Assembly: GCF_900291975.1 (NCBI RefSeq)
Contig: NZ_OMPN01000001.1
Span: 2,888,501 to 2,952,500 of the forward strand
Length of the DNA stretch: 64,000 nucleotides
Direction: 5' to 3'
Source: Agathobaculum massiliense
GTDB lineage: Bacteria; Bacillota; Clostridia; Oscillospirales; Butyricicoccaceae
Part shown: one piece after another, positions 17,370-28,446 of the stretch
Numbering within the stretch: position 1 is the stretch's first letter
Layout: the number at the start of each line of letters is the position of its first letter
Position numbers and translations under genes: made by a program
The notes under the pieces: generated by a model
Told to the model about the DNA's origin: nothing
What the model saw: only the letters and a program-made list of their open reading frames with translations
The model's database searches: none

Positions 17370-18764
17370 ATGAAATTGGAACAGGAAAACAAAATGGGTT
17401 CGGCGCGCATGGGGCCGCTGATTTTCTCCATGGCGCTGCCCGCGATGATCTCCATGCTGATTAACGCGCTGTACAATATTGTTGACAGCATCTTTGTCGC
17501 GCAGTATTCGCAGAGCGCGCTGGCCGCGGTCTCGCTGGTTTTTCCCTTGCAGCAATTGGTTATTGCGATCGGCGTGGGAACGGGCGTGGGCGTCAACTCA
17601 CTGATCTCGCGCCGTTTGGGTGAAAAGCGGCAGCTACACGCGGATTCCGCCGCGGAGCATGGCATTGCGCTGGCGGTTATCGGCGGCCTGGCGTTCGTTG
17701 TCGTCGGCTTTGTGCTGGCGCCGCCGTTCCTTGGCGCGTTCGGTTCCGCGCCCGATGTATATGAGCAGGCGGTGCAGTATTCGCAGGTCGCGGTCGGGAT
17801 GAGCTTTTTCGTCATGATTTCCATGATGTGCGAGAAAATACAGCAATCCACCGGCAACATGATTATCCCGATGTGCCAGGGATTGACCGGCGCGATCATC
17901 AACATCATTCTTGACCCGCTGATGATCTTCGGCATCGGCCCGTTTCCGGAAATGGGCGTATACGGTGCGGCCGCCGCAACTGTGATTGGACAGGTGTTTG
18001 GCATGCTGATCGGGCTGTGGGGCGTCTTTATCCACCAAAAGGTGCTCAGGATAAAGATGCGGGAGTTCAAGTGGCGCCTGCAGACTGTGAAAGACATTTA
18101 CCGTGTCGGCCTGCCGGGCATCGTTATGCAGAGCGTGGTTTCGGTGATGACAGCCGGCATGAACGCCATCCTGATCAGCTTTTCGCAGACCGCGGTCAAC
18201 GTTCTGGCGGTTTACTTCAAGCTGCAGACATTCGTGTTTATGCCGGTTTTCGGCCTGAACCAAGGCGCGCTGCCTGTTATGGGCTACAACTACGGCGCGC
18301 GGAATAAGGGACGCCTGTTCGGCGCCTACAAGATTGCGCTGACCGCGGCGGTGGTCATTATGGGACTGGGGCTGGTGGTGTTCCAGGCGATTCCGGAAAC
18401 CATGTTGATGATGTTCGTCGACCGCACGGACGCGGCCGCGGCGCGGGAGATGCTCGAGGTTGGCGTTCCGGCGCTCAGGATCATTAGCCTGTCGTTTATT
18501 GGCGCGGCGTTCGGCATCATCAACTCGACGCTGTTTCAGGCGACCGCACGCGGCCTCAACAGTCTGATCGTGTCGGTGTGCCGCCAACTCGTTATTATCC
18601 TTCCCGCAGCCTGGCTGCTGGGCAGATGGTTCGGACTGGGCGCGATCTGGTATTCGTTCCCGATTGCGGAGATCGCGGCGTTCTTTATCTCCTACGCGCT
18701 GCTGTGGAAGGAATACCGCACCGAGCTGCGTTTTTTGGGGATTGAAAAGGAGGGCAAGGCTTGA
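17370..18764 (+). CDS. MATE-family multidrug/cation efflux transporter
   Basis: 464-residue integral membrane protein with about 12 hydrophobic helices in two similar halves. The N-terminal GPLIFSMALPAMISMLINALYN segment and the later GINSLISR-like and GYNYGARNKGR segments are typical of the NorM/DinF-like MATE group. Exchanges organic cations or drugs for Na+ or H+. The start is uncertain: ATG 17370 sits only one base after AGGGGG, TTG 17376 has better spacing, and ATG 17394 would remove eight residues. Its TGA stop overlaps the TTG start of luxS, so the two are translationally coupled. Confidence 0.88.
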   Translation: MKLEQENKMGSARMGPLIFSMALPAMISMLINALYNIVDSIFVAQYSQSALAAVSLVFPLQQLVIAIGVGTGVGVNSLISRRLGEKRQLHADSAAEHGIALAVIGGLAFVVVGFVLAPPFLGAFGSAPDVYEQAVQYSQVAVGMSFFVMISMMCEKIQQSTGNMIIPMCQGLTGAIINIILDPLMIFGIGPFPEMGVYGAAAATVIGQVFGMLIGLWGVFIHQKVLRIKMREFKWRLQTVKDIYRVGLPGIVMQSVVSVMTAGMNAILISFSQTAVNVLAVYFKLQTFVFMPVFGLNQGALPVMGYNYGARNKGRLFGAYKIALTAAVVIMGLGLVVFQAIPETMLMMFVDRTDAAAAREMLEVGVPALRIISLSFIGAAFGIINSTLFQATARGLNSLIVSVCRQLVIILPAAWLLGRWFGLGAIWYSFPIAEIAAFFISYALLWKEYRTELRFLGIEKEGKA

Positions 18765-19219
18765 AACGGATCGCAAGCTTCGAGGTAAACCATGATAAGC
18801 TCAAGCCGGGGATGTATACCTCGCGCATCGATGGCGACGTGACGACCTACGACATCCGCATGGTGCATCCCAATGCGGGAACCTATATCGAGCCCGCGGC
18901 CGGTCACACGTTCGAGCATCTCTTTGCAACGTTCGCCCGCAATTCAGATTTTTCAGAAAAAATTATTTACTGCGGTCCCATGGGCTGCCAAACCGGATTT
19001 TATTTTTTGGTGCGGGATATGGAAGCGGCCGACGCGATCGCGCTGGCGCAGCGGACGATGGCGTTCATCGCCGGCTATGAAGGCGGGATCCCGGGCGCGA
19101 GCCGCGTCGAGTGCGGCAATTACCGGCTGCACGATCTGGCGGGCGCAAAAAGGCTCGCTGCGTCCATGATTCCCGTGCTTGCGGGCTGGACCGAAGAAAA
19201 ACTGGTATATGAAAAATAA
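18761..19219 (+). CDS. luxS: S-ribosylhomocysteine lyase
   Basis: Cleaves S-ribosylhomocysteine to homocysteine and DPD, the precursor of AI-2. 152 residues, full length. Metal ligands H49 and H53 lie in the HTFEH motif with catalytic E52. C76 (GCQTGF) is the general acid/base and C118 (ECGNY) the third metal ligand. The start is TTG at 18761, which overlaps the MATE stop as TTGA. It is supported by AAAGGAGG upstream and by the family N-terminus (IASFEVNH). No pfs/mtnN is in the window, so the previous step is encoded elsewhere. Confidence 0.96.
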   Translation: MKRIASFEVNHDKLKPGMYTSRIDGDVTTYDIRMVHPNAGTYIEPAAGHTFEHLFATFARNSDFSEKIIYCGPMGCQTGFYFLVRDMEAADAIALAQRTMAFIAGYEGGIPGASRVECGNYRLHDLAGAKRLAASMIPVLAGWTEEKLVYEK

Positions 19220-19222
19220 TGC

Positions 19223-19251
19223 TTGCATTTTGGCGGTTGCTGTGGTATCAT
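19223..19251 (+). promoter_or_regulatory. Promoter of rpmE
   Basis: TTGCAT, 17 bases, TATCAT with TGG before the -10. The leader to the rpmE start is about 50 bases. Confidence 0.7.
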
Positions 19252-19307
19252 AATTTTACGACTGTAAGAGGTTTAATGCGACTTACCGTGGAAAGAGGTG
19301 AAACAAC

Positions 19308-19511
19308 ATGAAACAGGGCATCCATCCCGAGTACAAGCAGACCACGATCCGCTGTGCCTGCGGCAATGTCATTGAGACCGGCTCCACCAAGGAGAACATC
19401 GTCGTTGACGTTTGCTCCAAGTGCCACCCCTTCTTCACGGGCAAGCAGAAGCTGGTAGACACCGGCGGACGTGTTGATCGCTTCAAGAAGCGTTTCAATC
19501 TGGATAAGTAA
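19308..19511 (+). CDS. rpmE: 50S ribosomal protein L31 (zinc-binding form)
   Basis: The protein has 67 residues. It keeps the four-cysteine zinc site: C16, C18, C36 and C39. This marks the C+ paralogue used under zinc-replete conditions; the C- form is not in this window. GAAAGAGGTG lies before the ATG. It has its own promoter and terminator. Confidence 0.97.
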   Translation: MKQGIHPEYKQTTIRCACGNVIETGSTKENIVVDVCSKCHPFFTGKQKLVDTGGRVDRFKKRFNLDK

Positions 19512-19515
19512 AACG

Positions 19516-19553
19516 GGAAACCATCGAAACCTTTGTGTTCGATGGTTTTTTGT
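19516..19553 (+). terminator. Terminator after rpmE
   Basis: Stem AAACCATCGAA/TTCGATGGTTT with a nine-base loop and a TTTTTT run. hflX begins 28 bases later and must use read-through or a promoter hidden here. Confidence 0.9.
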
Positions 19554-19580
19554 TTCGTTATGCGGAGAGGAGGAAACCGT

Positions 19581-20867
19581 ATGACCGAAAACCAAATCGA
19601 AAGCAGGGTGGAGCGCGCGGTGCTGGTCGGCCTGTCCTGTCCGGGCTTTACCGCCGAGCAGGACGCGGACGAACGCACGATGGCAGAGCTGAAAGCGCTG
19701 GCCGAAACCGCCGGAGCCGAGGCGGCAGCCATGACGCTGCAGCGCAGGCCGGCGCCGGACGCGCGTACGTTCATCGGGGAGGGCAAGACCGAGGAGGTGC
19801 GACAGCTTGCAGAAGCGAACGAGGCCGCGCTTATTTTGTTCGATAACGAGCTGTCGCCTTCCCAGATGCGGAACCTGGAGGAGCTGACCAAATGCACGGT
19901 GCTCGACCGTTCGGCGCTGATCTTGGACATCTTCGCGCAACGCGCCCGCACGGGCGAGGGTAAGCTGCAGGTCGAGCTGGCGCAGTACCAGTATATACTG
20001 CCGCGGCTGGCCGGTATGTGGACGCATCTGGTGCGGCAGACAGCCGGCGGCGGCAAAAGCCCGATCGGCACGCGCGGCCCCGGCGAAACCCAACTGGAAA
20101 CCGACCGCCGCCATATCCGCCGCCGCATCGACAAGTTGAAAGAGGATTTGGAGCAGGTGCGCCAGGTGCGTGCTGTGCAGCGGCGCCAGCGCAAAAAGAC
20201 CGAGATGCCGCTGGTCGCGATTGTGGGTTATACCAACGCGGGGAAATCCACGTTGCTCAACGCCCTGACCGGAGCGGGCATTCCGGCAAACGACAGGCTG
20301 TTTGACACACTTGACCCGACAACGCGCAAAAAAAGGATATCGGACACACAGGAGATCCTGCTGTCTGATACGGTCGGCTTTATCCGCAAGCTGCCGCACC
20401 ATCTGGTTTCCGCATTCAAGGCGACGCTTGAGGAGCTGGCCTATGCCGACCTGCTGCTGCATGTGGTCGATGTTTCGGACGAGGACTGGGAGCAGCAGGC
20501 AGAAACCGTGGAAAAGGTGGTCGCCCAGCTCGGCGCGCAGGATATTCCGCGCGTAATGGTATATAACAAGGCCGACAAATGCGCGCCGGATACGCTTCCG
20601 TTTTACCGGCCGGACGAGGGCGTCGCGATCTCCGCGAAAACCGGAGAGGGGCTGGATGCGCTGCTCGCGGCGATCGAGCGCGCGCTCGGCCGCGGCAAGC
20701 ACAGGGTGTGCCTACGCATCCCGTACAGCGATGGGGCGGTGCTGGATATGTTGCACCGCGAGGCACAGGTCGAAGCGGTCGAATACGCAGCAGACGGCAC
20801 GGTGGTCCGCGCGGTCGTGGATGACAAGACCTACGGCAGGGTAGCGGAATACCTGGCAGAGGAATGA
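19581..20867 (+). CDS. hflX: Ribosome-associated GTPase HflX
   Basis: GTPase that binds the 50S subunit and rescues or splits stalled ribosomes. The protein has 428 residues. An N-terminal HflX domain with GEGKTEEVRQL and LSPSQMRNLEE is followed by the coiled GPGETQLETDRR linker. The GTPase domain carries G1 GYTNAGKST near residue 215, G3 DTVGFI and G4 NKAD. The ATG at 19581 has GAGGAGGAAA upstream; the more upstream ATG at 19533 lies inside the rpmE terminator and is rejected. Confidence 0.95.
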   Translation: MTENQIESRVERAVLVGLSCPGFTAEQDADERTMAELKALAETAGAEAAAMTLQRRPAPDARTFIGEGKTEEVRQLAEANEAALILFDNELSPSQMRNLEELTKCTVLDRSALILDIFAQRARTGEGKLQVELAQYQYILPRLAGMWTHLVRQTAGGGKSPIGTRGPGETQLETDRRHIRRRIDKLKEDLEQVRQVRAVQRRQRKKTEMPLVAIVGYTNAGKSTLLNALTGAGIPANDRLFDTLDPTTRKKRISDTQEILLSDTVGFIRKLPHHLVSAFKATLEELAYADLLLHVVDVSDEDWEQQAETVEKVVAQLGAQDIPRVMVYNKADKCAPDTLPFYRPDEGVAISAKTGEGLDALLAAIERALGRGKHRVCLRIPYSDGAVLDMLHREAQVEAVEYAADGTVVRAVVDDKTYGRVAEYLAEE

Positions 20868-20909
20868 TGCAGGTGATGGGGATACCCAACCGCGCACGGG
20901 GATAGAAGT

Positions 20910-21545
20910 ATGGGAAAAGACTACTTTGTGCCGTTTTCCGAATACGGCGAGGACAAGTTTGAAGAAAAGCATTCCAAATTCACCGGCCGCCTGTGGCGCG
21001 TGGAAAGCGCGGAGCAGGCGGTGGCACGGGTCAAACAGATGCGTGATGCGCACTGGGATGCTACGCACAACTGCTGGGCCTATATCATACGGGAAGGCAA
21101 CCTGATGCGCTACTCGGACGACGGGGAGCCGCAGGGTACAGCGGGGATGCCTATTTTGGACGTGTTGCGGCACGAAAAGCTGGAAAACGTCTGCTGCGTG
21201 GTCACGCGGTATTTCGGCGGGATACTGCTCGGCACCGGCGGGCTGGTGCGCGCCTACACCAAAGGGGCGCAGCTTGCAGTCGCGGCGGCGGGCGTCCAGC
21301 GGATGAGCCTGTACAGCGTGCTGCTGATTGCCTGCCCGTACCACTTGTATGAGATGGTGACGCACCTGCTGCCGGACTATGACTGCTCGATTGAGGAGAC
21401 GGATTATGGCGTGGACGTCACGCTGACCTGCACGGTGCCGGCGGGCGGGGAGCAGGCGCTGAACGAGGCGCTGGCCGAGGCTACTGCAGGTTCGGTCTAC
21501 GCCGAGGTGGTGGAAACCAAATTCATGGGCCGGCGAGTCCGATAG
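20910..21545 (+). CDS. YigZ/IMPACT-family protein
   Basis: The protein has 211 residues with the UPF0029 (Impact) N-terminal domain. Conserved segments are seen: KFTGRL, HNCWAYI, YSDDGEPQGTAGMPIL and VVTRYFGGILLGTGGLVRAY. The C-terminal domain is the ferredoxin-like DUF1949 type. Family members bind nucleic acid or ribosomes, but their biochemical role in bacteria is not settled. It lies 42 bases after hflX and is likely cotranscribed. Confidence 0.88.
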   Translation: MGKDYFVPFSEYGEDKFEEKHSKFTGRLWRVESAEQAVARVKQMRDAHWDATHNCWAYIIREGNLMRYSDDGEPQGTAGMPILDVLRHEKLENVCCVVTRYFGGILLGTGGLVRAYTKGAQLAVAAAGVQRMSLYSVLLIACPYHLYEMVTHLLPDYDCSIEETDYGVDVTLTCTVPAGGEQALNEALAEATAGSVYAEVVETKFMGRRVR

Positions 21546-21656
21546 GGCGCCGGCGGCTTGGATTTTTCTAAAAAAAATTTTGAAAAGAAAGAGGAAAACG
21601 CAGTTCCATCTGGTATTTTTATTATATAGGCAATTCAGGCAGGGAGAGTGGAGCGT

Positions 21657-22658
21657 ATGACTGTTCGTGAACAGCAGCAGGAAAGGGAACGGCTGACCTT
21701 GGCCAATTGGGCAACAAAGTCCTACGCTTCCAGGGGCCGGCAGCGGCCGATGGAGGAATGCCCGTACCGCACCTGCTTCCAGCGCGACAGGGACCGCATC
21801 ATTCACTCCAAGGCGTTCCGGCGGCTGTCCAACAAGACACAGGTATTCATTTCGCCGGAGGGCGACCACTATCGGGCGCGGCTGACGCATACGCTGGAGG
21901 TGGCGCAGATCGCGCGGACGGTCGCGCGGGCGCTGCGGCTGAACGAGGATTTGACGGAAGCGATCGCGCTGGGGCATGACCTGGGGCATACGCCGTTCGG
22001 GCATGCCGGCGAGCGCGCGCTGGACGAGGTCTGCCCGTTCGGGTTCCGGCATAATGAGCAGAGCCTGCGTATGATCGACCGGATTGAGGACCTGAACCTC
22101 ACCTGGGAGGTGCGCGACGGTATCGTGTGCCATACGGGCGGCAGGAAGGCGGATACGCCGGAGGGCCGTATCATCCATTTCGCGGACCGGATCGCCTACA
22201 TTAACCACGACATCGACGACGCGATCCGCGGGGGACTGATCCGCGCGGCGGATATTCCGCGCCGCCTGCTCGACAGCTTGGGCGATACCCATGGGCGGCG
22301 CATTGACACGATGGTGACCGCCATGATCTCCTATGGGCAGCAGCATCGGGAGATTGGCATGGACGAAAAGACGCACCACGAAATGCTCGAGCTGCGCCAG
22401 TTTATGTTTGACTATGTATACCAGGGGACAGAGGCGCAGAGCGAGGAGCAGCGCGCGAAAAATATGTTGCGCAGCCTGTATGAATATTTTGTCGAACATC
22501 CGGACGAGCTGCCGAGCGATTATTTTGTCCTGATGACGCAGGGCGATCCGCTCGAGCGCGTTGTATGCGATTATATCGCCTGCATGACCGACCGGTACTC
22601 GATTTCCACCTATAAAAAATTATTTATTCCGAAAAGCTGGAATAAGATTGAAGATTGA
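21657..22658 (+). CDS. dgt: dGTPase-like HD-domain phosphohydrolase
   Basis: Hydrolyses dNTPs (typically dGTP) to the nucleoside and triphosphate. The protein has 333 residues. The HD metal site is formed by the THTLEV segment, HDLGHTPFGH near residues 105-114, and a later FADRIAY Asp. The N-terminal DRDRIIHSKAFRRL is the signature of the dGTPase group. The ATG at 21657 is preferred (AGGGAGAG upstream); the GTG at 21648 has no spacing for a ribosome site. The order dgt-dnaG-rpoD is conserved in many Clostridia. Confidence 0.92.
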   Translation: MTVREQQQERERLTLANWATKSYASRGRQRPMEECPYRTCFQRDRDRIIHSKAFRRLSNKTQVFISPEGDHYRARLTHTLEVAQIARTVARALRLNEDLTEAIALGHDLGHTPFGHAGERALDEVCPFGFRHNEQSLRMIDRIEDLNLTWEVRDGIVCHTGGRKADTPEGRIIHFADRIAYINHDIDDAIRGGLIRAADIPRRLLDSLGDTHGRRIDTMVTAMISYGQQHREIGMDEKTHHEMLELRQFMFDYVYQGTEAQSEEQRAKNMLRSLYEYFVEHPDELPSDYFVLMTQGDPLERVVCDYIACMTDRYSISTYKKLFIPKSWNKIED

Positions 22659-22694
22659 CGAAAACGGTTAAGATAAAGGGAAGGAGGGGGCGCA

Positions 22695-24457
22695 ATGCCG
22701 TTTGACCGCGTGTTTTTGGACGAGCTTTCCGCGCGGAATGACATCGTGGATATTGTTTCGCAGTACGTGCAGCTGAAAAAAAGTGGCGCAAATTATTTCG
22801 GTCTTTGCCCTTTCCACAATGAAAAGACCGCTTCGTTTTCTGTTTCTCCGGACAAGCAGATTTTCCACTGCTTCGGCTGTGGCGCGGGCGGGGGCGTGAT
22901 CACGTTCGTGATGAAAGCCGAGGGGCTGGAATTCCCTGATGCGGTGCGCTTCCTGGCCGACCGCGCGGGCATGCAGGTACCCGAGCAGGGGGAGGCGGAA
23001 CGGAAAGCGGCGCGCCACCGCGAGCGGCTGTATGCGCTCTGCAAGGATGCGGCGCGGTTCTATTACCAGACGTTATGGCAGCCGGAGCATCGGGCGGCGC
23101 AGCAGTATTTCATTGGCCGCGGCCTGCACCGGCGCGTTATGAATCAGTTCGGGCTGGGCTATGCGCCCGACTCCTTCCACGCGCTGATCGACGCAATGAC
23201 CGCCAAGGGCTATACGCGGGAAGAACTGATGGATGCCGGACTGGTCAGCCGTAGCGAAAAGGGGAGGATTTACGACCGCTTCCGGAACCGCGTCATGTTC
23301 CCGATCATTGATGTGCGCGGCAATGTGATCGCGTTCGGCGGGCGGGTGATGGATGATTCCAAGCCCAAATACCTCAATTCCCCTGAAACGCTGATTTTTC
23401 ATAAAAGCCGCAACCTGTTTGCGCTGAATCTGGCCAAGACGACGAAGAACGGGTACTTTATTCTCGCGGAAGGGTATATGGATGTGATCGCGCTGCATCA
23501 GGCGGGCTTCGACTCCGCCGTGGCCTCGCTCGGCACATCGCTGACCGAGGAGCAGGCGCGTATCATCGCGCGCCACACGGATCAGATCGTGATTTCCTAT
23601 GACGCGGACGGCGCGGGACAGGCCGCCGCACAGCGCGCGATCGATATTCTGAAAAAATGCGACCTGCAGGTTAAGGTGCTGAAAATACCGGGCGCCAAGG
23701 ATCCGGATGAATTTATCAAGGCCAAGGGGGCGGACGCGTTCCGCGCGATCATTGATCGGAGCGAAAACCACAACGCCTACCGGCTGGAGCAGATCGCGGC
23801 CAAATACGATCTGGAGGACGACGAGGCGCGCGTACTGTTCCTGCGGGATGCGGCGCGTATGCTCGCGGGCATCGAAAGCTCGATCGAGCGCGAGGTATAC
23901 GCGGGACGCGCCGCCAAAATGGCGGGCGTAACGGCGGAGGCTATGAATATCGAGGTGCGGCGGGAGCTTGGTATCCGGCGTAAGCGGCGGCAGGCCGCGG
24001 AGCGCCGCGAGATCCGCTCGCCGGTCGGCATGGCGCAGCCAAAGGACCGGACGCTGGCCTATACGGATGTAAAATCCGCGAAAGCGGAGGAAAATGTGCT
24101 GCGGCTCCTGTTCTCCGATCAAAAGCTGATCGCGGGGATGGAAAAGGAAGTGCCGCCGGCATGGTTTTCCGCGCCGGTACTGCGTAAGATATATGAGCGG
24201 GTGCTGGCGCTCGATCGGGAGGGGCAGATTGTCGACGTACTGCCGTTCGAGGGTTGGCTTGAGCCGAATGAAATGAGCCTTTTATCTTCGATTCTGGAGC
24301 AGAGCCTGCCTGCCGGCGAGCAGAGGCAGGCGCTGCACGAGTACATAGATACCATAAGAATGCAGCGTGTCAGGGATGGTACGATTCAGGAAGCGGGCGA
24401 GGACCCGCTGCTTACCTTTGGACGCATTAAAAAACAAAACGCGGGAGGACAAACGAT

Positions 24458-24461
<4 letters not shown>
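22695..24461 (+). CDS. dnaG: DNA primase
   Basis: Makes RNA primers at the replication fork. The protein has 588 residues. The N-terminal zinc-binding domain has C38, H41, C59 and C62 (CPFHNE and CFGCG). The TOPRIM core carries [12 protein letters not shown] near residue 256 and SYDADGAGQ near 303. The C-terminal DnaB-binding domain follows. AAGGAGGGGG lies before the ATG. Its TGA overlaps the rpoD start in an ATGA, so the two are coupled. Confidence 0.97.
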
Positions 24462-25690
<1,229 letters not shown>

Positions 25691-25738
25691 CGCGGGCTGC
25701 TGCCCGGCGTTCAGGGATAACGCGCACTGCGGTTACAT

Positions 25739-25778
25739 CAAAAAAGCACCGGAAAAGCTTGTTTCCGGTGCTTTTTGC
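25739..25778 (+). terminator. Terminator after rpoD
   Basis: Perfect stem AAAAAGCACCGGAAA/TTTCCGGTGCTTTTT with a six-base loop. Confidence 0.92.
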
Positions 25779-25836
25779 CTGTCGGTGCAGAGGGAGAAAG
25801 GGATAGGCGCGCGGAACGACGAGAGGCCTTAAGCTG

Positions 25837-26499
25837 TCAGCAGCGCTCAATCAGCCAATGGAACAGGGGAAGGTGGTTCGCGCCCGCCACATCTTCGCAG
25901 AAGGGCGGCACCATGCGTTCGGGATGCCACTGCACGCCAAGGATAGGGGCGGTGGCGTGCATAAGCGCCTCGATGATGCCGTCGCTGGCACGCGCGGCGG
26001 TTTGGAGGCAGGGCGCGGGCTGATCGACCGCCTGGTGATGGTAACTGTTGACCGTGGGGGCCGGCCCCACGAGTGCAGAAAGCGCGCCGGTACAGCGGAT
26101 GCCGTGGCAGCCGCCGCTGTGCGCGGGGATATCCTGATGCAGCGTGCCGCCGAGAAAGACGTTGATCACCTGGACGCCGCGGCAGATGCCGAGGATGGGC
26201 TTGCGGCGGCGGTAAAAGTCCTCGAAGAGTGCCCGCTCCTCCTTGTCACGCACCGGATCAACCGAAAGCGCGGCGTTTTGGACGCTTTGCCCGAAACAGG
26301 AGGGATGGATGTCACCGCCGCCGGCGAGCAACAGCCCGTCGCAGCGGGCGGCAAGGCAGGCGGATGGGCCACCTGTATACAATACGCCCGCCGCGCCAGC
26401 GCCGCCCAGACAGGCGCCGTACAGCGCGGATTGCTGTCGTGACATGGATAAATTGCCCATTACGCGGCTGCTGGAAATTAAAATCAGTGGATGTTGCAC
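25837..26499 (-). CDS. Class I glutamine amidotransferase-like hydrolase (PuuD type)
   Basis: The protein has 220 residues with the peptidase C26 fold. The nucleophile elbow is GICRG, and the His/Glu pair is in GVQWHPE. LLLAGGGDIHP near residues 55-65 is typical of gamma-glutamyl-gamma-aminobutyrate hydrolases. It likely cleaves a gamma-glutamyl amide, but no putrescine or GABA genes are nearby, so the substrate is open. The start is GTG at 26499, with AGGAGG eight to nine bases upstream on the minus strand. Confidence 0.85.
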   Translation of the reverse strand: MQHPLILISSSRVMGNLSMSRQQSALYGACLGGAGAAGVLYTGGPSACLAARCDGLLLAGGGDIHPSCFGQSVQNAALSVDPVRDKEERALFEDFYRRRKPILGICRGVQVINVFLGGTLHQDIPAHSGGCHGIRCTGALSALVGPAPTVNSYHHQAVDQPAPCLQTAARASDGIIEALMHATAPILGVQWHPERMVPPFCEDVAGANHLPLFHWLIERC

Positions 26500-26526
26500 A
26501 GCTTTCTCCTCCTATGCCTTTTTTCG

Positions 26527-26555
26527 TTGACAGGGCAATATAGAATCATTATACT
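26527..26555 (+). promoter_or_regulatory. Promoter of the Na/Pi symporter gene
   Basis: TTGACA, 17 bases, TATACT. The -10 lies 57 bases before the start. No clear Pho box is seen. Confidence 0.85.
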
Positions 26556-26612
26556 TAAATTGTATGGGAAAAATAAAAATGAAGTTAAGGGTATGTGAAA
26601 CGGAGGAAGCGC

Positions 26613-28400
26613 ATGGAGTTCAATGTGCTGTCGGTCGTACAGTTGGTAGGCGGCTTGGCGCTGTTTATTTACGGTATGACCACCATGGGAAAGGGTTTGG
26701 AGCGCGCGGCCGGCTCTAAGCTTGAAAAAACGCTGGAAAAAATGACCGGCAATGTGTTTAAGGCGCTGCTGATGGGGATGGTAGTCACCATGGTCATCCA
26801 GTCCTCTTCAGCGACGACGGTCATGGTGGTCGGCTTTGTAAACGCTGGCATAATGTCTTTGCGGCAGTCTGTCGGTGTTATTTTGGGCGCGAATATCGGT
26901 ACCACGATCACCGCGCAGATTCTGCGGCTGGACAGCGGCGGCGAGATAGGCGGCAATCTGTTCATGCAGATGCTCAAGCCGAAAAACCTCGCCTTTCTGA
27001 TTGTCCTGGCCGGTGTTATCATTATGATGCTCGCCAAAAAGCGCAGGACCCGTGATATCGCGGATATCTTTTCCGGATTCGGCATTCTGTTTATCGGTAT
27101 GTCCACGATGGAAAGCGCGGTCGCGCCTCTGGCTGATCTGCCCCAGTTCGCACAGTTGTTCGCGACGATTGCAAACCCCGTGCTCGGCGTCTTGGTTGGC
27201 GCGGGCGTAACGGCGATCATCCAGTCCTCGTCCGCATCGGTCGGTATTTTGCAGGCGCTGTCCACAACGGGCGCGATCACCTATGCCGCCGCGATACCGA
27301 TTATCCTAGGTCAGAACATCGGCACCTGCATCACGGCGTTCCTGTCGTCGATCGGCGGTTCCAAAAACGCCCGCCGAACCGCGATGGTGCATTTTTACTT
27401 CAACCTGATCGGCTCGATCGTGTTTTTGGTCGTCATTTATTCTATCCAGTACACGGTCGGCTTCTCGTTCTGGAATTCGGCGATCGATAAGGGCGGCATC
27501 GCCAATTTCCACACGCTGTTCAATGTCACCTGCACGATTCTGTTCCTGCCGTTTACCAAACTGCTGGTGCATCTGGCGGAATGGAGCGTTCCGTCGGGCG
27601 AGCAGCAGGAGGACCCACTGGCGCGTTTGGAGCCCCGCTTCCTGACGACGCCGTCGCTGGCCCTGGAGCAGGCGCAGCGCTGCATTGCGGATATGGGCGA
27701 TGCGGCCAAGCAGAACCTGCAGCTGGCCACCGAGCCGCTGTTTGACAAAAGCGCGCCGAACGAAAGCCTGTTCAGGGAGCATGAGAGCTTTTTGGACCGT
27801 GCCGAGGTAGAGGTCGCGCGGTATCTGACCAATATCCACAATATCCGTTCGGTCGACCAGCGGCGCCAGTTAGCGGAGATGATGCACTCGCTGTCCGATT
27901 TCGAAAAGATTGGGGACTACGCGCAGAATATCTTTGACCGCGCGGAGGAATTCCGGCAAAGCGATCTGTCGTTCTCGGAAACCGCGGCGCAGGAGCTGCA
28001 TACCATGTGCCAAGCGGTCGGTGAGGCGCTTGACCTGACCGTTGAGGGGTATGTGACGCGGTCGGTTTCTATCGCGCGCACGGTCGAGCCGGTGGAAGAG
28101 GTCGTGGATACGCTCAAGGAGCGGCTGAAAAGCAACCACATTCAGCGCTTGGGGAATAATGAATGCACGATGCAGATCGGCATCCATTTCCTTGATATCG
28201 TGCATGATCTGGAAAAAATCAGCGACCATTGTTCGAATATTGCGATTTATACGATCCAGCTTGGCGAGGGCGCCGAGGAGTTCGATACGCATGAATACGC
28301 CAAGGAGGGCTACCGGTCCACGCCGCAATTCGCGGAAAAGCTGCGCTATTATCAGCAGAAATACCTGACGCAGATCCAGGCGGCACAGGAAAAGGCCTAA
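26613..28400 (+). CDS. Na+/phosphate symporter with C-terminal PhoU-like domain
   Basis: The protein has 595 residues. The membrane part (about 1-310) contains the duplicated NaPi-II signature VIQSSSATT near residue 60 and IIQSSSASV near residue 202. These form the Na+ and phosphate sites in this family. The cytoplasmic C-terminal 250 residues are helical and PhoU-like (HSLSDFEKIGDYAQN, HDLEKISDHCSN). Takes up phosphate with sodium. The ATG at 26613 has GGAGGA upstream; the ATG at 26595 does not. Single gene with its own promoter and terminator. Confidence 0.93.
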   Translation: MEFNVLSVVQLVGGLALFIYGMTTMGKGLERAAGSKLEKTLEKMTGNVFKALLMGMVVTMVIQSSSATTVMVVGFVNAGIMSLRQSVGVILGANIGTTITAQILRLDSGGEIGGNLFMQMLKPKNLAFLIVLAGVIIMMLAKKRRTRDIADIFSGFGILFIGMSTMESAVAPLADLPQFAQLFATIANPVLGVLVGAGVTAIIQSSSASVGILQALSTTGAITYAAAIPIILGQNIGTCITAFLSSIGGSKNARRTAMVHFYFNLIGSIVFLVVIYSIQYTVGFSFWNSAIDKGGIANFHTLFNVTCTILFLPFTKLLVHLAEWSVPSGEQQEDPLARLEPRFLTTPSLALEQAQRCIADMGDAAKQNLQLATEPLFDKSAPNESLFREHESFLDRAEVEVARYLTNIHNIRSVDQRRQLAEMMHSLSDFEKIGDYAQNIFDRAEEFRQSDLSFSETAAQELHTMCQAVGEALDLTVEGYVTRSVSIARTVEPVEEVVDTLKERLKSNHIQRLGNNECTMQIGIHFLDIVHDLEKISDHCSNIAIYTIQLGEGAEEFDTHEYAKEGYRSTPQFAEKLRYYQQKYLTQIQAAQEKA

Positions 28401-28410
28401 AGCAGTATAT

Positions 28411-28446
28411 GAAAGCGCCGCGTTCGTTAGAACGCGGCGCTTTTGT
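28411..28446. terminator. Bidirectional terminator
   Basis: Stem AAAGCGCCGCGTT/AACGCGGCGCTTT with a short loop, T-rich on the right and A-rich on the left. Separates the symporter from the convergent secreted protein gene. Confidence 0.9.

Noticed and set aside
20712..22499. 595-residue minus-strand ORF over yigZ-like and dgt genes
   Set aside because: Antisense shadow; the plus strand has clear families and ribosome sites.
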